Below are positions 48,378 through 57,607 of a stretch of DNA of 64,000 nt, piece after piece (position 1 is the first letter of the stretch; every line of letters begins with the position of its first letter). The position numbers were made by a program, and so were the translations under genes. The notes below the pieces were generated by a model that had not been told where the DNA came from, ran no database searches, and saw only the letters and a list, made by a program, of their open reading frames with translations. Origin of the DNA: Runella sp. SP2 (GTDB taxonomy: Bacteria; Bacteroidota; Bacteroidia; Cytophagales; Spirosomataceae); assembly GCF_003711225.1 (NCBI RefSeq), contig NZ_CP031030.1, positions 6,313,501 through 6,377,500 on the forward strand, given 5' to 3'.

Positions 48378-51140
48378 CTAGAACCTGAAGTTGTACGTAA
48401 TGGTAGGAATAGGTCGCCCAAAAATTGACAGCATATAACCTTGAATGATGCCGTTTTGAGAACGGAAATATACCGACGAAGGGTTCTTTCTACCTAGCAA
48501 ATTGTAAATCGCAAAAGTCCACGAACTATGCGCTAACTTTTTGACTTTGTGGTTGCCTTCTACGTTCATCGAAAAATCCACCCGATAATAATCAGGGATT
48601 CGGTATTGGTTTCGTTCGGCATAATAAATACGCTGGACACCTTCTAATATGTATTTTCCAATAGGCGGCGTGTAAGGCCGTCCGCTGCTGTAGGTAAAAT
48701 TGAACGACAAACTAAAACGGTGTGAGAACTTATAGTTGCTGACGAGCGTAAAATCGTGGGGCTTATCGTAGTTACTTGGATAATAGTCCCCGTTGTTAGG
48801 TGCTTCTGGCGACGTGCGGTCGTCGGCCCGAAGTAAAGTACGGGCGTAGGTATAACTCACCCAGCCGTTGAGTTTTCCCGTCAATTTTTTGGCCATCAAC
48901 TCCACTCCGTAGGCTTTCCCCGTTGTCGAAATGACTGCCGCTTCGATGTGGTGGTTCATAATCAATGAGTCTCCGCCTTTGTAATCCAAGAAATTCTGGA
49001 TGGTTTTGTAATAGGCTTCGACCGACAATTCTAGCTTATTGCCACGGAGGTTTCGGTAAAATCCTACGGCCCACTGACTTCCTAACTGCGGCTTAATGTA
49101 GGTATCGCTGAGTTTCCAAATGTCGGTTGGCGACATGACCATTGTGTTGCTCAACAAGTGAATATACTGGCGAGTCGTGTTATAACTCGCTTTCACCGAC
49201 GTATTATCTGTTAGCCGATAACGGCCTGAAATGCGGTATTCGGGGCCTTGATAACTACGAATATTTTTGCCTTTCCCGTATTCGGTAGTACCCTCTAAGT
49301 AGATTTTTTCAATGGGAAACCCTGCTGTATAATTATTGATTGTCTTAGGACCCAGAAACGAATAGGTAGAAAAACGCAGACCCGCACTCAACGAAAGTCG
49401 CGAATTGACGTCATAGCGATCTTCAATGTAAATGGCGCTTTCTACGCCTTGTTCTTGTTCTAAAACATCGGGAAGAATGAGTGATTTTTCTCCCGTAGGC
49501 GTGATAGTTCCAGGCGAAAGTTTGTACAAAATGCTACTTACCCCAAAATCAAGCGTGTGTTTTGGGTGGAGAAAATACGTGAAATCCAGCTTGGCATTGC
49601 TTTGCTGAATGTCGAAGGTAAGGTCAAACGCATTGATGGGAACGCGCGACGTACCCACCGAATAATTATACTTGCTAAATGCGCCCGTAAAAGTGCCGTA
49701 CAACTTGGAGTTGAAGGTATGTTTCCATTTAAACGACCCTACTTGATTTCGGTAAGCGTAGGCGGTATCACCAAAGAGTTTAAATTTATCATTGCTAAAA
49801 TAACCCGAAAGCGTCAAGCTGTTTTTTTGATTGACTTCGTGGCTCAATTGAAGGTTTACGTCGTAAAAATTGGCGGTACTTTTGTTGAAGGAATTGTTAT
49901 CCAGACGTCTGAAAAGCCAATTAGAATAAGTCGAACGACCACCTACCAAGAACGATGTTTTGTCTTTTATGATAGGCCCTTCGAGCGACAAACGTCCCGT
50001 CAAAAGTCCAATTCCACCCGAACCGACAAACTTTTTCTTGTTACCGTCGCGGCCATTGATTTCGAGTACCGACGACAAACGTCCACCATAACGTGCAGGA
50101 ATTGTGCTTTTGTAAAGCTCAATTTCTTTGATGGCATCGGGGTTAAAAGCCGAGAAAAATCCAAATAAGTGCGATGGGTTATAAATCACTGCATCGTTGA
50201 GCAAAATCAAGTTTTGATCGGTAGAGCCTCCCCGAACGTTGAGCCCAACGCTGCTTTCACTGGCCGACTTCACCCCTGGGAGCGTCAATACAGCCCGAAG
50301 CAAATCCGTTTCGCCAAACGCCGTAGGTACTTGTTTCATGGTTTTGATGCTCAGTTTTAATTGCCCCATTTGCGTACCTGCAATGTTGACATCTTTTCCT
50401 GCTACCACCGATACTTCCTTCAATGCCGTTACGCTCTCTTGGGTTTGAATATCCAGTTTCCCATCTCCGTAAAGTACAATTCGGCGGTAGGTGTCCCGCA
50501 TCCCAACGCTCTTGATTTTGAGTGTATGCTTACCATTCGGAATCTTGAGCGCAAAAAAGCCAAGGGCATCGGTAGAAACTCCAATCGACGGCGACTCGAT
50601 ATAGACGGCCGCACCGATGACGGGCTCTCCCGTAACGGCGTTCCGCACATAACCCGAAATAGCCGACTTGCCTTCCATAATACGCTGGCGCTGAGGGCCA
50701 ATGTTATAAGTCTTACTTTCCGCCGTCGATAGCAGTTTGTCCGATTCGTCGGTGGTAGGAGCCACGTACTGGTTTTGATCCGCAGGAGTGTCGTCTCCTT
50801 CAAAGAGGTTGGAAGGAAGCGCCGTGATGATGGCCTGATCGGAGGTAACAAAAACGCGTTGCTGCTCATCTATAGAAAACTTAAAATCGGTGCCTTTGAA
50901 TACCTGCAACAACGCACTCGTCAGCGACTGATTTTGAGCTTGAATGGTAATTTTTAGGCTATCAATTAGCCCTTTTTCGTAGTAAAAAAAGCAGCCTGTT
51001 TGGCTTTCTGCCTCTTTCACAAACTGCTCAAAAGTACCGTCGGTGAGCGTAATACTGATTCGTTTTTCGGTTTTGTTTTGCGCCCATGTCGCACTACCAA
51101 AGACACTAAGCAAGAAGAAAATAAGTAGCTGTTTTTTCAT
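48378..51140 (-). CDS. TonB-dependent receptor with STN domain (first pair)
   Basis: A 920-residue outer-membrane receptor. In order: signal peptide, STN domain (RISITLTDGTFEQFVKEAESQTGCFFYYEKGL), CarboxypepD_reg domain (ISGYVRNAVTGEPVIGAAVYIESP), plug (VSVVAGKDVNIAGTQMGQLKLSIKTMKQVPTAFGETDLLRAVLTLPGVKSASESSVGLNVRGGSTDQNLILLNDAVIYNPSHLFG), and a 22-strand barrel ending in a terminal Phe (RPIPTITYNFRF). The STN domain suggests signalling to a sigma/anti-sigma pair. It overlaps the upstream gene by four bases (ATGA) and is followed by its DUF4249 partner. Cargo unknown. Confidence 0.92.
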   Translation of the reverse strand: MKKQLLIFFLLSVFGSATWAQNKTEKRISITLTDGTFEQFVKEAESQTGCFFYYEKGLIDSLKITIQAQNQSLTSALLQVFKGTDFKFSIDEQQRVFVTSDQAIITALPSNLFEGDDTPADQNQYVAPTTDESDKLLSTAESKTYNIGPQRQRIMEGKSAISGYVRNAVTGEPVIGAAVYIESPSIGVSTDALGFFALKIPNGKHTLKIKSVGMRDTYRRIVLYGDGKLDIQTQESVTALKEVSVVAGKDVNIAGTQMGQLKLSIKTMKQVPTAFGETDLLRAVLTLPGVKSASESSVGLNVRGGSTDQNLILLNDAVIYNPSHLFGFFSAFNPDAIKEIELYKSTIPARYGGRLSSVLEINGRDGNKKKFVGSGGIGLLTGRLSLEGPIIKDKTSFLVGGRSTYSNWLFRRLDNNSFNKSTANFYDVNLQLSHEVNQKNSLTLSGYFSNDKFKLFGDTAYAYRNQVGSFKWKHTFNSKLYGTFTGAFSKYNYSVGTSRVPINAFDLTFDIQQSNAKLDFTYFLHPKHTLDFGVSSILYKLSPGTITPTGEKSLILPDVLEQEQGVESAIYIEDRYDVNSRLSLSAGLRFSTYSFLGPKTINNYTAGFPIEKIYLEGTTEYGKGKNIRSYQGPEYRISGRYRLTDNTSVKASYNTTRQYIHLLSNTMVMSPTDIWKLSDTYIKPQLGSQWAVGFYRNLRGNKLELSVEAYYKTIQNFLDYKGGDSLIMNHHIEAAVISTTGKAYGVELMAKKLTGKLNGWVSYTYARTLLRADDRTSPEAPNNGDYYPSNYDKPHDFTLVSNYKFSHRFSLSFNFTYSSGRPYTPPIGKYILEGVQRIYYAERNQYRIPDYYRVDFSMNVEGNHKVKKLAHSSWTFAIYNLLGRKNPSSVYFRSQNGIIQGYMLSIFGRPIPTITYNFRF

Positions 51141-51865
51141 GGGTGGACAAGTTGGTCATAGTGTTTAGCAATTGTAACGAGGGCTTCTTCACGGTTTTTA
51201 CGGAATTTAATGCGCTTTTCGCGGAGGTGTTTTTTGAGTTCTTTTTTATGTTCTCCAAACAAGGCCAATGCCGATTTTTTTGACGTAATAAGATGGTATT
51301 CGCCTTCTTTTTGAATGTAAAAAAAGGTTTTGGGCAAAAAATAGACATTCACTCTGTTGCTCTCAATTTGCTCCTGTCGTTGCTTCGTCCAGCGAGCCAA
51401 CACCTTGGTTTTGCCATCGTACAAAAAGTCATAAAAACCCGTTGGTACGGTCGTCCCAAGCGCTTTATTTTGCTCGATTCGCGCAAAGTGGTGATTGATG
51501 TATGAAAATCGACTAACCCGTTCACTCTGTAGCTGAATCAAGCCTGAGCGCCCTTGGTAATAAATAACCACCAAATCTTTGACGATATCATACATGATTG
51601 GGATATTTTCAAAATGCTGCCCATCGTAGTCAAAGCTTCCTGGCCGCCAGTCTTCTACCTGAAAAAACTGATGATCTTTTGAGCGACTGTCATAGATATG
51701 GTACCGCTGACCATTGTAGAGGTGCTGCGAAAGCTCCGTTGCATTTTGATAAAGAGTCTCTGTAATAGGCTTTTGTGGAGAAGTATCGGCTACTTTGGCG
51801 GTTTGCCCCAGTACCGTGAGCGCTAATTGACAGACTAAGAAAAGCGAAAGGAAAAGTTTGCTCAT
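51137..51865 (-). CDS. Exported hypothetical protein coupled to the TonB receptor
   Basis: A 242-residue secreted protein with a signal peptide (MSKLFLSLFLVCQLALTVLG) and no recognised domain. Readable parts are TELSQHLYNGQRYHIYDSRSKDHQFF, DGQHFENIPIMYDIVKDLVVIYYQGRSGLIQLQSERVSRFSY and a very basic C-terminal tail (GEHKKELKKHLREKRIKFRKNREE). Its stop codon overlaps the receptor start by four bases on the minus strand, so both are translated together. Start placed at the signal-peptide Met; 25 upstream codons are also open. Role presumably linked to the receptor. Confidence 0.72.
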   Translation of the reverse strand: MSKLFLSLFLVCQLALTVLGQTAKVADTSPQKPITETLYQNATELSQHLYNGQRYHIYDSRSKDHQFFQVEDWRPGSFDYDGQHFENIPIMYDIVKDLVVIYYQGRSGLIQLQSERVSRFSYINHHFARIEQNKALGTTVPTGFYDFLYDGKTKVLARWTKQRQEQIESNRVNVYFLPKTFFYIQKEGEYHLITSKKSALALFGEHKKELKKHLREKRIKFRKNREEALVTIAKHYDQLVHP

Positions 51866-51939
51866 GTAGTGTGAATAAAGGAAGTGCAAAATAATAACGA
51901 ATTTAAAAGCTGATTTTATGGGATAATTACTGTAAAGCA

Positions 51940-51987
51940 AACACCCACAATATCAGCTACTTTTACGCAGCCGTTTGTGTGGGTGTT
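51940..51987 (-). terminator. Hairpin after the second DUF4249 gene
   Basis: AACACCCACA (51940-51949) pairs with TGTGGGTGTT (51978-51987). On the minus strand it follows the DUF4249 stop by 15 bases. There is no strong T-run, so it may be a partial terminator or mRNA-end stem between the two TonB modules. Confidence 0.5.
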
Positions 51988-52001
51988 GCAACTTCTTACA
52001 C

Positions 52002-52934
52002 TTATTTCTTTATCACAATGGAGCTACGACTATAAGCCGCAAAACACCCCAAACCATTTTTGATGTTGGAAGGAATCAGAGACGGCTCGGCAAAGGGGTT
52101 GTCACGGTCAAAATTTTGAATGGCTTGGTGGTAATCGTAGTACGTTTTTTCGCAATGAATGAGCGATACCTCCACAAAATGAAGGGTAAAAGGCGAATTA
52201 GTGTTTATCGAAGAATAATAATTAAAAAACCGACCCGAACCCGAGGTAATCTGTACACCATCAACATCTTGGTCGTCGATAAATTCACGCGAACGATTAT
52301 TGTCTCGAAAACTTAGATTGCTAAAATTGGGATAGTCGATAAACTTACCTTGACTTGTTTGGGTGCGCTGGGTTAGATAGACATAGCCTCCTACGCGATA
52401 ATAGTTCTTTTGTCCTACAGGGTCTGTCCAAACTAGCGTATATAAGTAATCTTTTGGAGGAGTAATACCAGGGTTAGAAGTGCTTCGCTCTACCGAGTCT
52501 TGCAGTACTTGCTGAATAGCCACCGCTCGAGGGACGGTACATGAAGACTCCGCTATTTGGTCGTCTCGTTCTACCTTCAGCGTGTAGGTTTGCCCTTCTA
52601 TAATTGGAAATTCACTGGGTTTAATGGTATAGGCATCTAATTCGCCGTTAAACGAAAGTTTGGCGCTCTTTCCTTGGGTCGAAAGGGTGACACTTGCATT
52701 GGCCAAAGGAATCGGTATCCCGTTACCAGTAAGGTAAGGGTCGTTTCCGACAACTTGGGTACTGTAATAAACTTTTATGGCAATAAGTGTATCTTGAGGT
52801 GACAAGTACCCGTGTACCACCAATTTTCTGTCAGTACGCGGCAAACGGTCGGGGTCCACGTCATTCACAAGGGTTTCGCACGAATAGAAACCAAGCGCAA
52901 AAAGGATGAGTCCGAAAATACGTATATGTTTCAT
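52002..52934 (-). CDS. DUF4249 lipoprotein (second pair)
   Basis: A 310-residue lipoprotein (MKHIRIFGLILFALGFYSCETLVND; lipobox FYSC) of the DUF4249 family, with KLVVHGYLSPQDTLIAIKVYYSTQVVGNDP and ANASVTLSTQGKSAKLSFNGELDAYTIKPSEFPIIEGQTYTLKVERDDQIAESSCTVP as the usual Ig-like N-terminal half. The paired receptor lies upstream beyond a 211-base gap with tandem hairpins. It is the presumed surface partner of that receptor. Confidence 0.88.
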   Translation of the reverse strand: MKHIRIFGLILFALGFYSCETLVNDVDPDRLPRTDRKLVVHGYLSPQDTLIAIKVYYSTQVVGNDPYLTGNGIPIPLANASVTLSTQGKSAKLSFNGELDAYTIKPSEFPIIEGQTYTLKVERDDQIAESSCTVPRAVAIQQVLQDSVERSTSNPGITPPKDYLYTLVWTDPVGQKNYYRVGGYVYLTQRTQTSQGKFIDYPNFSNLSFRDNNRSREFIDDQDVDGVQITSGSGRFFNYYSSINTNSPFTLHFVEVSLIHCEKTYYDYHQAIQNFDRDNPFAEPSLIPSNIKNGLGCFAAYSRSSIVIKK

Positions 52935-52959
52935 GTTTTTTGTTGTTACGAGGGTTACG

Positions 52960-53141
52960 AGGTCAGACGATAGTCAGACCTCAAGTGATATACAGCCTGA
53001 TTTTGCCTGCGTAAATTTTTACGGTCTGACTGTCGTCTGACCTAAGTTTTGTTGTTACGAGGTCAGACGATAGTCAGACCTCAAGTGATATACAACCTGA
53101 TTTTTGTCTGCTCAAATTACGGTCTGACTGTCGTCTGACCT
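52960..53141. repeat. Tandem 100-bp repeat with long hairpins between receptor and DUF4249 genes
   Basis: Two copies in tandem. In copy 1 GGTCAGACGATAGTCAGACC (52961-52980) pairs with GGTCTGACTGTCGTCTGACC (53023-53042); in copy 2 the same left arm (53061-53080) pairs with 53121-53140. Each pair has one mismatch, and the left arms are 100 bases apart. The loops share TCAAGTGATATACAxCCTGA. They lie in the minus-strand mRNA between the receptor stop (53146) and the DUF4249 start (52934). Confidence 0.75.
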
Positions 53142-53145
53142 AAGT

Positions 53146-55587
53146 TTAAAATTTAAAGTTATAACTCAACGTCGGCACAATCGGGAAAATCGAAATGCGT
53201 TGGAGGGCAGTCTGGTTGCCTACAGGACGCCCGTTGGCATCATATACGAGCCGCGACGTAAGGTTATAGAAAAACGGGTTTCGTCGATTATACAGGTTGT
53301 ATATGCTTAACTCCCAAGTACGTTCGTGGTATTTTTTCTTCTTGTGGAACTGCAAGCTCAAATCAAAACGGTGGTAAGGCTCAGCTCGGAAACTATTTTT
53401 GGGGCCATAGTCACTGACGGTGCGCCCGTAGCTAAAAGGTGGATTAGAGATAACGGGAGTGAAAGTATTACTGCCCGTTTGGACATATTTAGCCTGTGGC
53501 GTGATATTGTGATGATAAGCCGTGTAATTGCTCTGTGGTAACGTAAGGGCATTGCCAGTACCATATACCCACGTTCCTGATAGCGTGATACGGGGACTGA
53601 TTTCGTAAATACCTACCACTGATAAATCATGGCGGCGGTCGTAGCGAGGGAAGAATTTTTGTCCAAAATTAAGTTCTGCAAATTGCCACTGTGTCCACGA
53701 CAAAGTATAGCCAATCCATCCCGAAAATTTCCCCGTTTTTTTCTGTAACAACACTTCAGCCCCGTACGACCAGCCGCGTCCACTGGTAATGTTTTCGTCC
53801 CAGCGCACTTTGTCGGCGCTCGATGGGTCGTCAATCAGCAAAAAGCTTGAGCCTTCCTTGTAATTGACAATGTTGTTCATGTTTTTGTAGTATCCTTCTA
53901 TGGTGAGGGCGAGTCCTTGTTTTTCAAAATCTTTGGCAAAACCTGCGGCTACTTGGCTCGACTGCTGCGGAGCAATTTTATCGGTCGAAGGTACCCACAA
54001 GTCGGTAGGAAGGCCGATGCCTGTGTTTGACAATAAATGGATGTACTGGTTCATGCGCGCGTATGATGCCTTAAACGACAAGTCGGGGCGGAGCATAAAG
54101 GCCGTTGAAATACGCGGTTCAGGGCGGAGGTAGTTTTGATTTTCGGCCTTAAAATAACTCAAACGCAAGCCCGCATTCATCTTGAACCAAGGGGTGGGTT
54201 TCCACGTATCTTCAACATACACGCCCGATTCCACGTTGTCGATGGCCTCAATTTCTTTTGAAAAACGGTCGATGTCCGAATCTTTTACTACTACTGCACT
54301 AGGAGTAAATCGGTGGAGGGTAGTCGAGGCTCCAAATCGGAGGGCATGTTGCGGATTAGGGAAATAATCAACGTCATATTTTAATCCCCAATCTCTTACC
54401 CCCGACGTATAACGAAGTTCATACTGGTTGGTCGTGGTAGCGTTGGTTTGGCTGTCTTTGGCATAAATCTGAAACTGATAATTGCTAAAAATTAAGGAGG
54501 CGTTGGAGAATAGTTTTTCGTTGAAAAGGTGATTCCAACGCAACGTTCCCGTGGCATTTCCCCAGTTGAGTCCCCCTTCGCTGGTCGAAGAAGTACCTTT
54601 ATCGCGGAAGAAAAAACGGTCTTTGCCAAAGTACCCGCTGGCGTAGAGTTTATTCTTTTGTCCAAAATCATAATTCAACTTAGCGTTGAGGTCGTAAAAA
54701 TAATAGCCTCCTGTGCTAGTGCCGTTGCTTTGAGCAGCAATGAGCGGTCGGGCTAATAAATCAAGGTAGGTGCGCCGTCCAGAGATTAAAAAAGAAGATT
54801 TGGCAGGGCTTGATTTTCGGAACTTGAGTGGTCCTTCGAGCGTCAGGCGACTGGCAATAAGCCCACCTCCGCCTTCGCCGTGGAGTTTTTCTTTGTTCCC
54901 TTCTTTCATGTTCAGTTCCAATACTGACGAAAGTCGCCCGCCAAAACGGGCAGGAAATCCGCCTTTGGTAAGTTCAACGCTTTTGAGGGCATCGCCGTTA
55001 AACACCGAAAAGAATCCAAACAAGTGGCTGACGTTGTAAACGGGCGCATCGTCCAGAATAATCAAGTTTTGGTCAGGGCCGCCACCGCGCACGTAAATGC
55101 CAGTTTGTCCCTCCGACCCTTTTTGAACCCCTGGCATGAGTTGAATAACCCGTAATACGTCTTTCTCGCCCAGAAAAGCAGGGATTTTTTTAATTTGCTG
55201 GACAGGAATGTCGATGCGGCTCATTTGGGGCGTTTGGCTTACTTTGTCTGCTTCGCGTTTGCCCGAGACCACCACTTCGTTGAGCTGCCTTCCGAGGGCT
55301 TCGAGTGAAATGTTGAGTTCAAGGTTTTTTTGTAGCTTAACGGTACGGATTTCCGTGCCGTAGCCCACAAATGAAAATGCCAAGGTGACAGAATCGGCTG
55401 CGGGTAGTGTAAGCGAGTAAAAACCGTAGGTGTTGGAGGTCGTTCCCGTGACGGTCCCAGGGAGATAGACATTGACGCCGATAAGCTGTTCTTGACTGCC
55501 ACTTTCGCGGACGTAGCCACTGATGGTGTAACGTTGTTGCGCATGTGTAGATAGAGAGAGCAGGCAAGCCCATAAAAATAAACGCAT
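53146..55587 (-). CDS. TonB-dependent receptor (second pair)
   Basis: An 813-residue outer-membrane receptor. Signal peptide (MRLFLWACLLSLSTHAQ), CarboxypepD_reg domain (YTISGYVRESGSQEQLIGVNVYLPG), plug (LNEVVVSGKREADKVSQTPQMSRIDIPVQQIKKIPAFLGEKDVLRVIQLMPGVQKGSEGQTGIYVRGGGPDQNLIILDDAPVYNVSHLFG) and barrel ending YNFKF. Unlike the first receptor it has no STN domain. It belongs to the DUF4249-linked subgroup by context. Cargo unknown. The divergent gene starting at 55662 is dihydroorotase, so the receptor promoter lies in the 74-base gap. Confidence 0.92.
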   Translation of the reverse strand: MRLFLWACLLSLSTHAQQRYTISGYVRESGSQEQLIGVNVYLPGTVTGTTSNTYGFYSLTLPAADSVTLAFSFVGYGTEIRTVKLQKNLELNISLEALGRQLNEVVVSGKREADKVSQTPQMSRIDIPVQQIKKIPAFLGEKDVLRVIQLMPGVQKGSEGQTGIYVRGGGPDQNLIILDDAPVYNVSHLFGFFSVFNGDALKSVELTKGGFPARFGGRLSSVLELNMKEGNKEKLHGEGGGGLIASRLTLEGPLKFRKSSPAKSSFLISGRRTYLDLLARPLIAAQSNGTSTGGYYFYDLNAKLNYDFGQKNKLYASGYFGKDRFFFRDKGTSSTSEGGLNWGNATGTLRWNHLFNEKLFSNASLIFSNYQFQIYAKDSQTNATTTNQYELRYTSGVRDWGLKYDVDYFPNPQHALRFGASTTLHRFTPSAVVVKDSDIDRFSKEIEAIDNVESGVYVEDTWKPTPWFKMNAGLRLSYFKAENQNYLRPEPRISTAFMLRPDLSFKASYARMNQYIHLLSNTGIGLPTDLWVPSTDKIAPQQSSQVAAGFAKDFEKQGLALTIEGYYKNMNNIVNYKEGSSFLLIDDPSSADKVRWDENITSGRGWSYGAEVLLQKKTGKFSGWIGYTLSWTQWQFAELNFGQKFFPRYDRRHDLSVVGIYEISPRITLSGTWVYGTGNALTLPQSNYTAYHHNITPQAKYVQTGSNTFTPVISNPPFSYGRTVSDYGPKNSFRAEPYHRFDLSLQFHKKKKYHERTWELSIYNLYNRRNPFFYNLTSRLVYDANGRPVGNQTALQRISIFPIVPTLSYNFKF

Positions 55588-55661
55588 AAGGTGATGGCTG
55601 TTTAGTGAATGAGTGCTAAGTTTGACTTCAATTTATTTAACGAGCTTTTTTGTTATATAGT

Positions 55662-57026
55662 ATGACTACGCTTCTAATTACCAATGCACGTCTTGTCAAC
55701 GAGGGCAAAATCACCACGCAAGATGTCTTTATCAAAGACGGTTTTATCGAACAAATTGGGGCAAATCTGAGCCATTTGTCGGTCTCGCAATTGATTGATG
55801 CCCAAGGAAAATACTTGCTTCCAGGGGTCATCGACGACCAAGTGCATTTCAGGGAGCCTGGCCTTACGCACAAGGCATCGATTTATACCGAGGCCAAAGC
55901 AGCAGTAGCAGGTGGAACAACTTCGTTTATGGAAATGCCCAATACCGTCCCTAATGCGCTGACACAGGGGTTGTTAGAAGATAAATACCAAATTGCGGCG
56001 CACACGTCGTTGGCCAACTATTCGTTTTTCATGGGGGCTTCCAACGACAACTACGACGAGGTGATGAAGACCATTTGTCCCGATGTTTGTGGGATAAAAA
56101 TTTTTATGGGCTCGTCCACGGGTAACATGCTCGTAGATGCGCCCGAAGTACTCGAAAAGTTGTTTGCCAATGCTCCTTGTTTGATTGCAACCCACTGCGA
56201 AGACGAGCCTACGGTAAAACAACGTACGGCCATGTTTAGAGAACAATATGGCAACGACGTTCCGTACGACATTCACGCGCTGGTGCGCAACGAAGAAGCC
56301 TGCTACAAATCGTCGGCGATGGCGGTAGAATTGGCTAAAAAACACGGAACGCGTCTCCATATACTTCACATTTCGACGGGCGACGAAACGAGCTTGTTTG
56401 AGGTGGGTGCCTACGGTGACTCGACCGTAGCGATGTCCGAAAAACGCAAAAAACGCATTACATCGGAGGCTTGTGTGCATCACCTTTGGTTCGACTCGGA
56501 AGACTACCGTCGTTTGGGAACCCAAATCAAATGTAACCCCGCGATTAAGGCCGCGCATCACAAAGCTCAGATTTTACAAGCAGTCCTTGATAATCGCATC
56601 GACGTCATCGCGACCGACCACGCGCCGCACACGTGGGACGAAAAATCAAAAGGCTACTGGGAGGCCCCGTCGGGCTTGCCGTTGGTACAACATTCGCTCA
56701 ACATGATGTTGGAGTTTGTGCAGCAGGGTAAAATTTCAATCGAGCGCGTGGTAGAGAAAATGAGCCATGCCGTTGCTGACGTGTTTGCCATTGACCGCCG
56801 TGGGTACATCCGCGAAGGATATTGGGCCGATTTGGTGTTGGTGGACTTGAACGACACGACGACAGTTTCTAAAGAAAACATTCTTTTCAAGTGCGGTTGG
56901 TCGCCGTTGGAAGGGACAACGCTTCATTCGCGCGTAACGCACACACTCGTATCGGGGCATTTGGTGTATGCCAATGGCGTTTTTGATGAATCTGCGAAGG
57001 GTAAGCGTTTGCGGTTTGAGCGGTAG
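55662..57026 (+). CDS. pyrC: Dihydroorotase
   Basis: Amidohydrolase that closes carbamoyl aspartate to dihydroorotate in pyrimidine synthesis. The 454-residue protein has TTLLITNARLVNEGKITTQDVFIKDGFIEQIG, the metal-site segment PGVIDDQVHFREPGLTHK (about 57-74), AAVAGGTTSFMEMPNTVP, GIKIFMGSS with the bridging Lys, IATHCEDE, HILHIS, and VIATDHAPHTWDEK with the catalytic Asp. In the first metal motif the usual HxH is QxH (DDQVHFR); this is a recurrent form in Bacteroidota from what I know, so the enzyme may use a changed metal site. Start at the ATG; a TTG four codons before is less likely. pyrC is used as symbol; some annotators use pyrC/pyrX. Confidence 0.88.
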   Translation: MTTLLITNARLVNEGKITTQDVFIKDGFIEQIGANLSHLSVSQLIDAQGKYLLPGVIDDQVHFREPGLTHKASIYTEAKAAVAGGTTSFMEMPNTVPNALTQGLLEDKYQIAAHTSLANYSFFMGASNDNYDEVMKTICPDVCGIKIFMGSSTGNMLVDAPEVLEKLFANAPCLIATHCEDEPTVKQRTAMFREQYGNDVPYDIHALVRNEEACYKSSAMAVELAKKHGTRLHILHISTGDETSLFEVGAYGDSTVAMSEKRKKRITSEACVHHLWFDSEDYRRLGTQIKCNPAIKAAHHKAQILQAVLDNRIDVIATDHAPHTWDEKSKGYWEAPSGLPLVQHSLNMMLEFVQQGKISIERVVEKMSHAVADVFAIDRRGYIREGYWADLVLVDLNDTTTVSKENILFKCGWSPLEGTTLHSRVTHTLVSGHLVYANGVFDESAKGKRLRFER

Positions 57027-57140
57027 GGAAGATACAAAAGAAAGTGAATGAACAAAGCTTAAATTTTCATTATTTAGATTCTATTTTGCTTGGCGTGAGG
57101 TTTAAGGAGACTTACATTAGAGAATCTGTAATGTTCAGTT

Positions 57141-57148
57141 TAATTTTG
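57141..57148 (+). promoter_or_regulatory. -7 box before the small membrane protein gene
   Basis: TAATTTTG matches TAnnTTTG and ends eight bases before the ATG at 57156, again implying a very short or absent leader. Confidence 0.4.
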
Positions 57149-57155
57149 TACATCT

Positions 57156-57413
57156 ATGAATTACGGGTACTTTTTATTGGTGATAGGTATTGTACTTGTT
57201 AGTATCTCTAACTTAAAAACGGCTAATTCAATCCGACGAAAAGCGATTGCTTATGGCCTTCATTTGTGCCTGATTGTTCCTGGAGCGTACGCCGTTGCTA
57301 GGTCTTTCTTTGATCCTAAAAGCGACTTTTTTGTATTGTTGCTTACAACCCTAGCTTTAGTTATTGTCGCTTATGGTTTGATAACTAGTATCGAAAAGCT
57401 GGGAAGAATATAA
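57156..57413 (+). CDS. Small integral membrane protein, unknown
   Basis: An 85-residue protein with three hydrophobic segments (YFLLVIGIVLVSISNL, AYGLHLCLIVPGAYAVARSFF, FFVLLLTTLALVIVAYGLI) and short basic loops (KTANSIRRKA). No family recognised. It has its own promoter-like box and lies 130 bases after dihydroorotase, with the opposing gmd gene behind a terminator. Confidence 0.6.
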   Translation: MNYGYFLLVIGIVLVSISNLKTANSIRRKAIAYGLHLCLIVPGAYAVARSFFDPKSDFFVLLLTTLALVIVAYGLITSIEKLGRI

Positions 57414-57550
57414 AGTTGTCATTCAACTTTTCTGTTGGGCTATTTCTAAAAAGTGAACTTTCCCTTCACTTGCAGAGGAAATTCTGCCATACAGTATTTT
57501 CTTACAGGTGGCGAATATGCAAAGGGTGCAACTATATAAGATAGGCTGTA

Positions 57551-57589
57551 CAGAAACGCCCTGAAAGTCGAAGCTTCAGGGCGTTTCTG
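57551..57589. terminator. Bidirectional terminator
   Basis: CAGAAACGCCCTGAA (57551-57565) and TTCAGGGCGTTTCTG (57575-57589) pair perfectly between the convergent small membrane protein and gmd genes. Confidence 0.9.
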
Positions 57590-57607
57590 TTATGGGAAAA
57601 ATATATA

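Noticed and set aside
49557-50168. 203-codon open frame on the plus strand
   Set aside because: Antisense to the plug and barrel of the TonB receptor; no motif and no promoter.
52955-53145. Short CRISPR-like array
   Set aside because: There are only two units of 100 bases, each with internal long stems and shared loops; no unique spacers and no cas genes.
55974-56561. 195-codon open frame on the minus strand
   Set aside because: It is antisense to dihydroorotase and composed of basic, low-complexity sequence typical of shadow frames.
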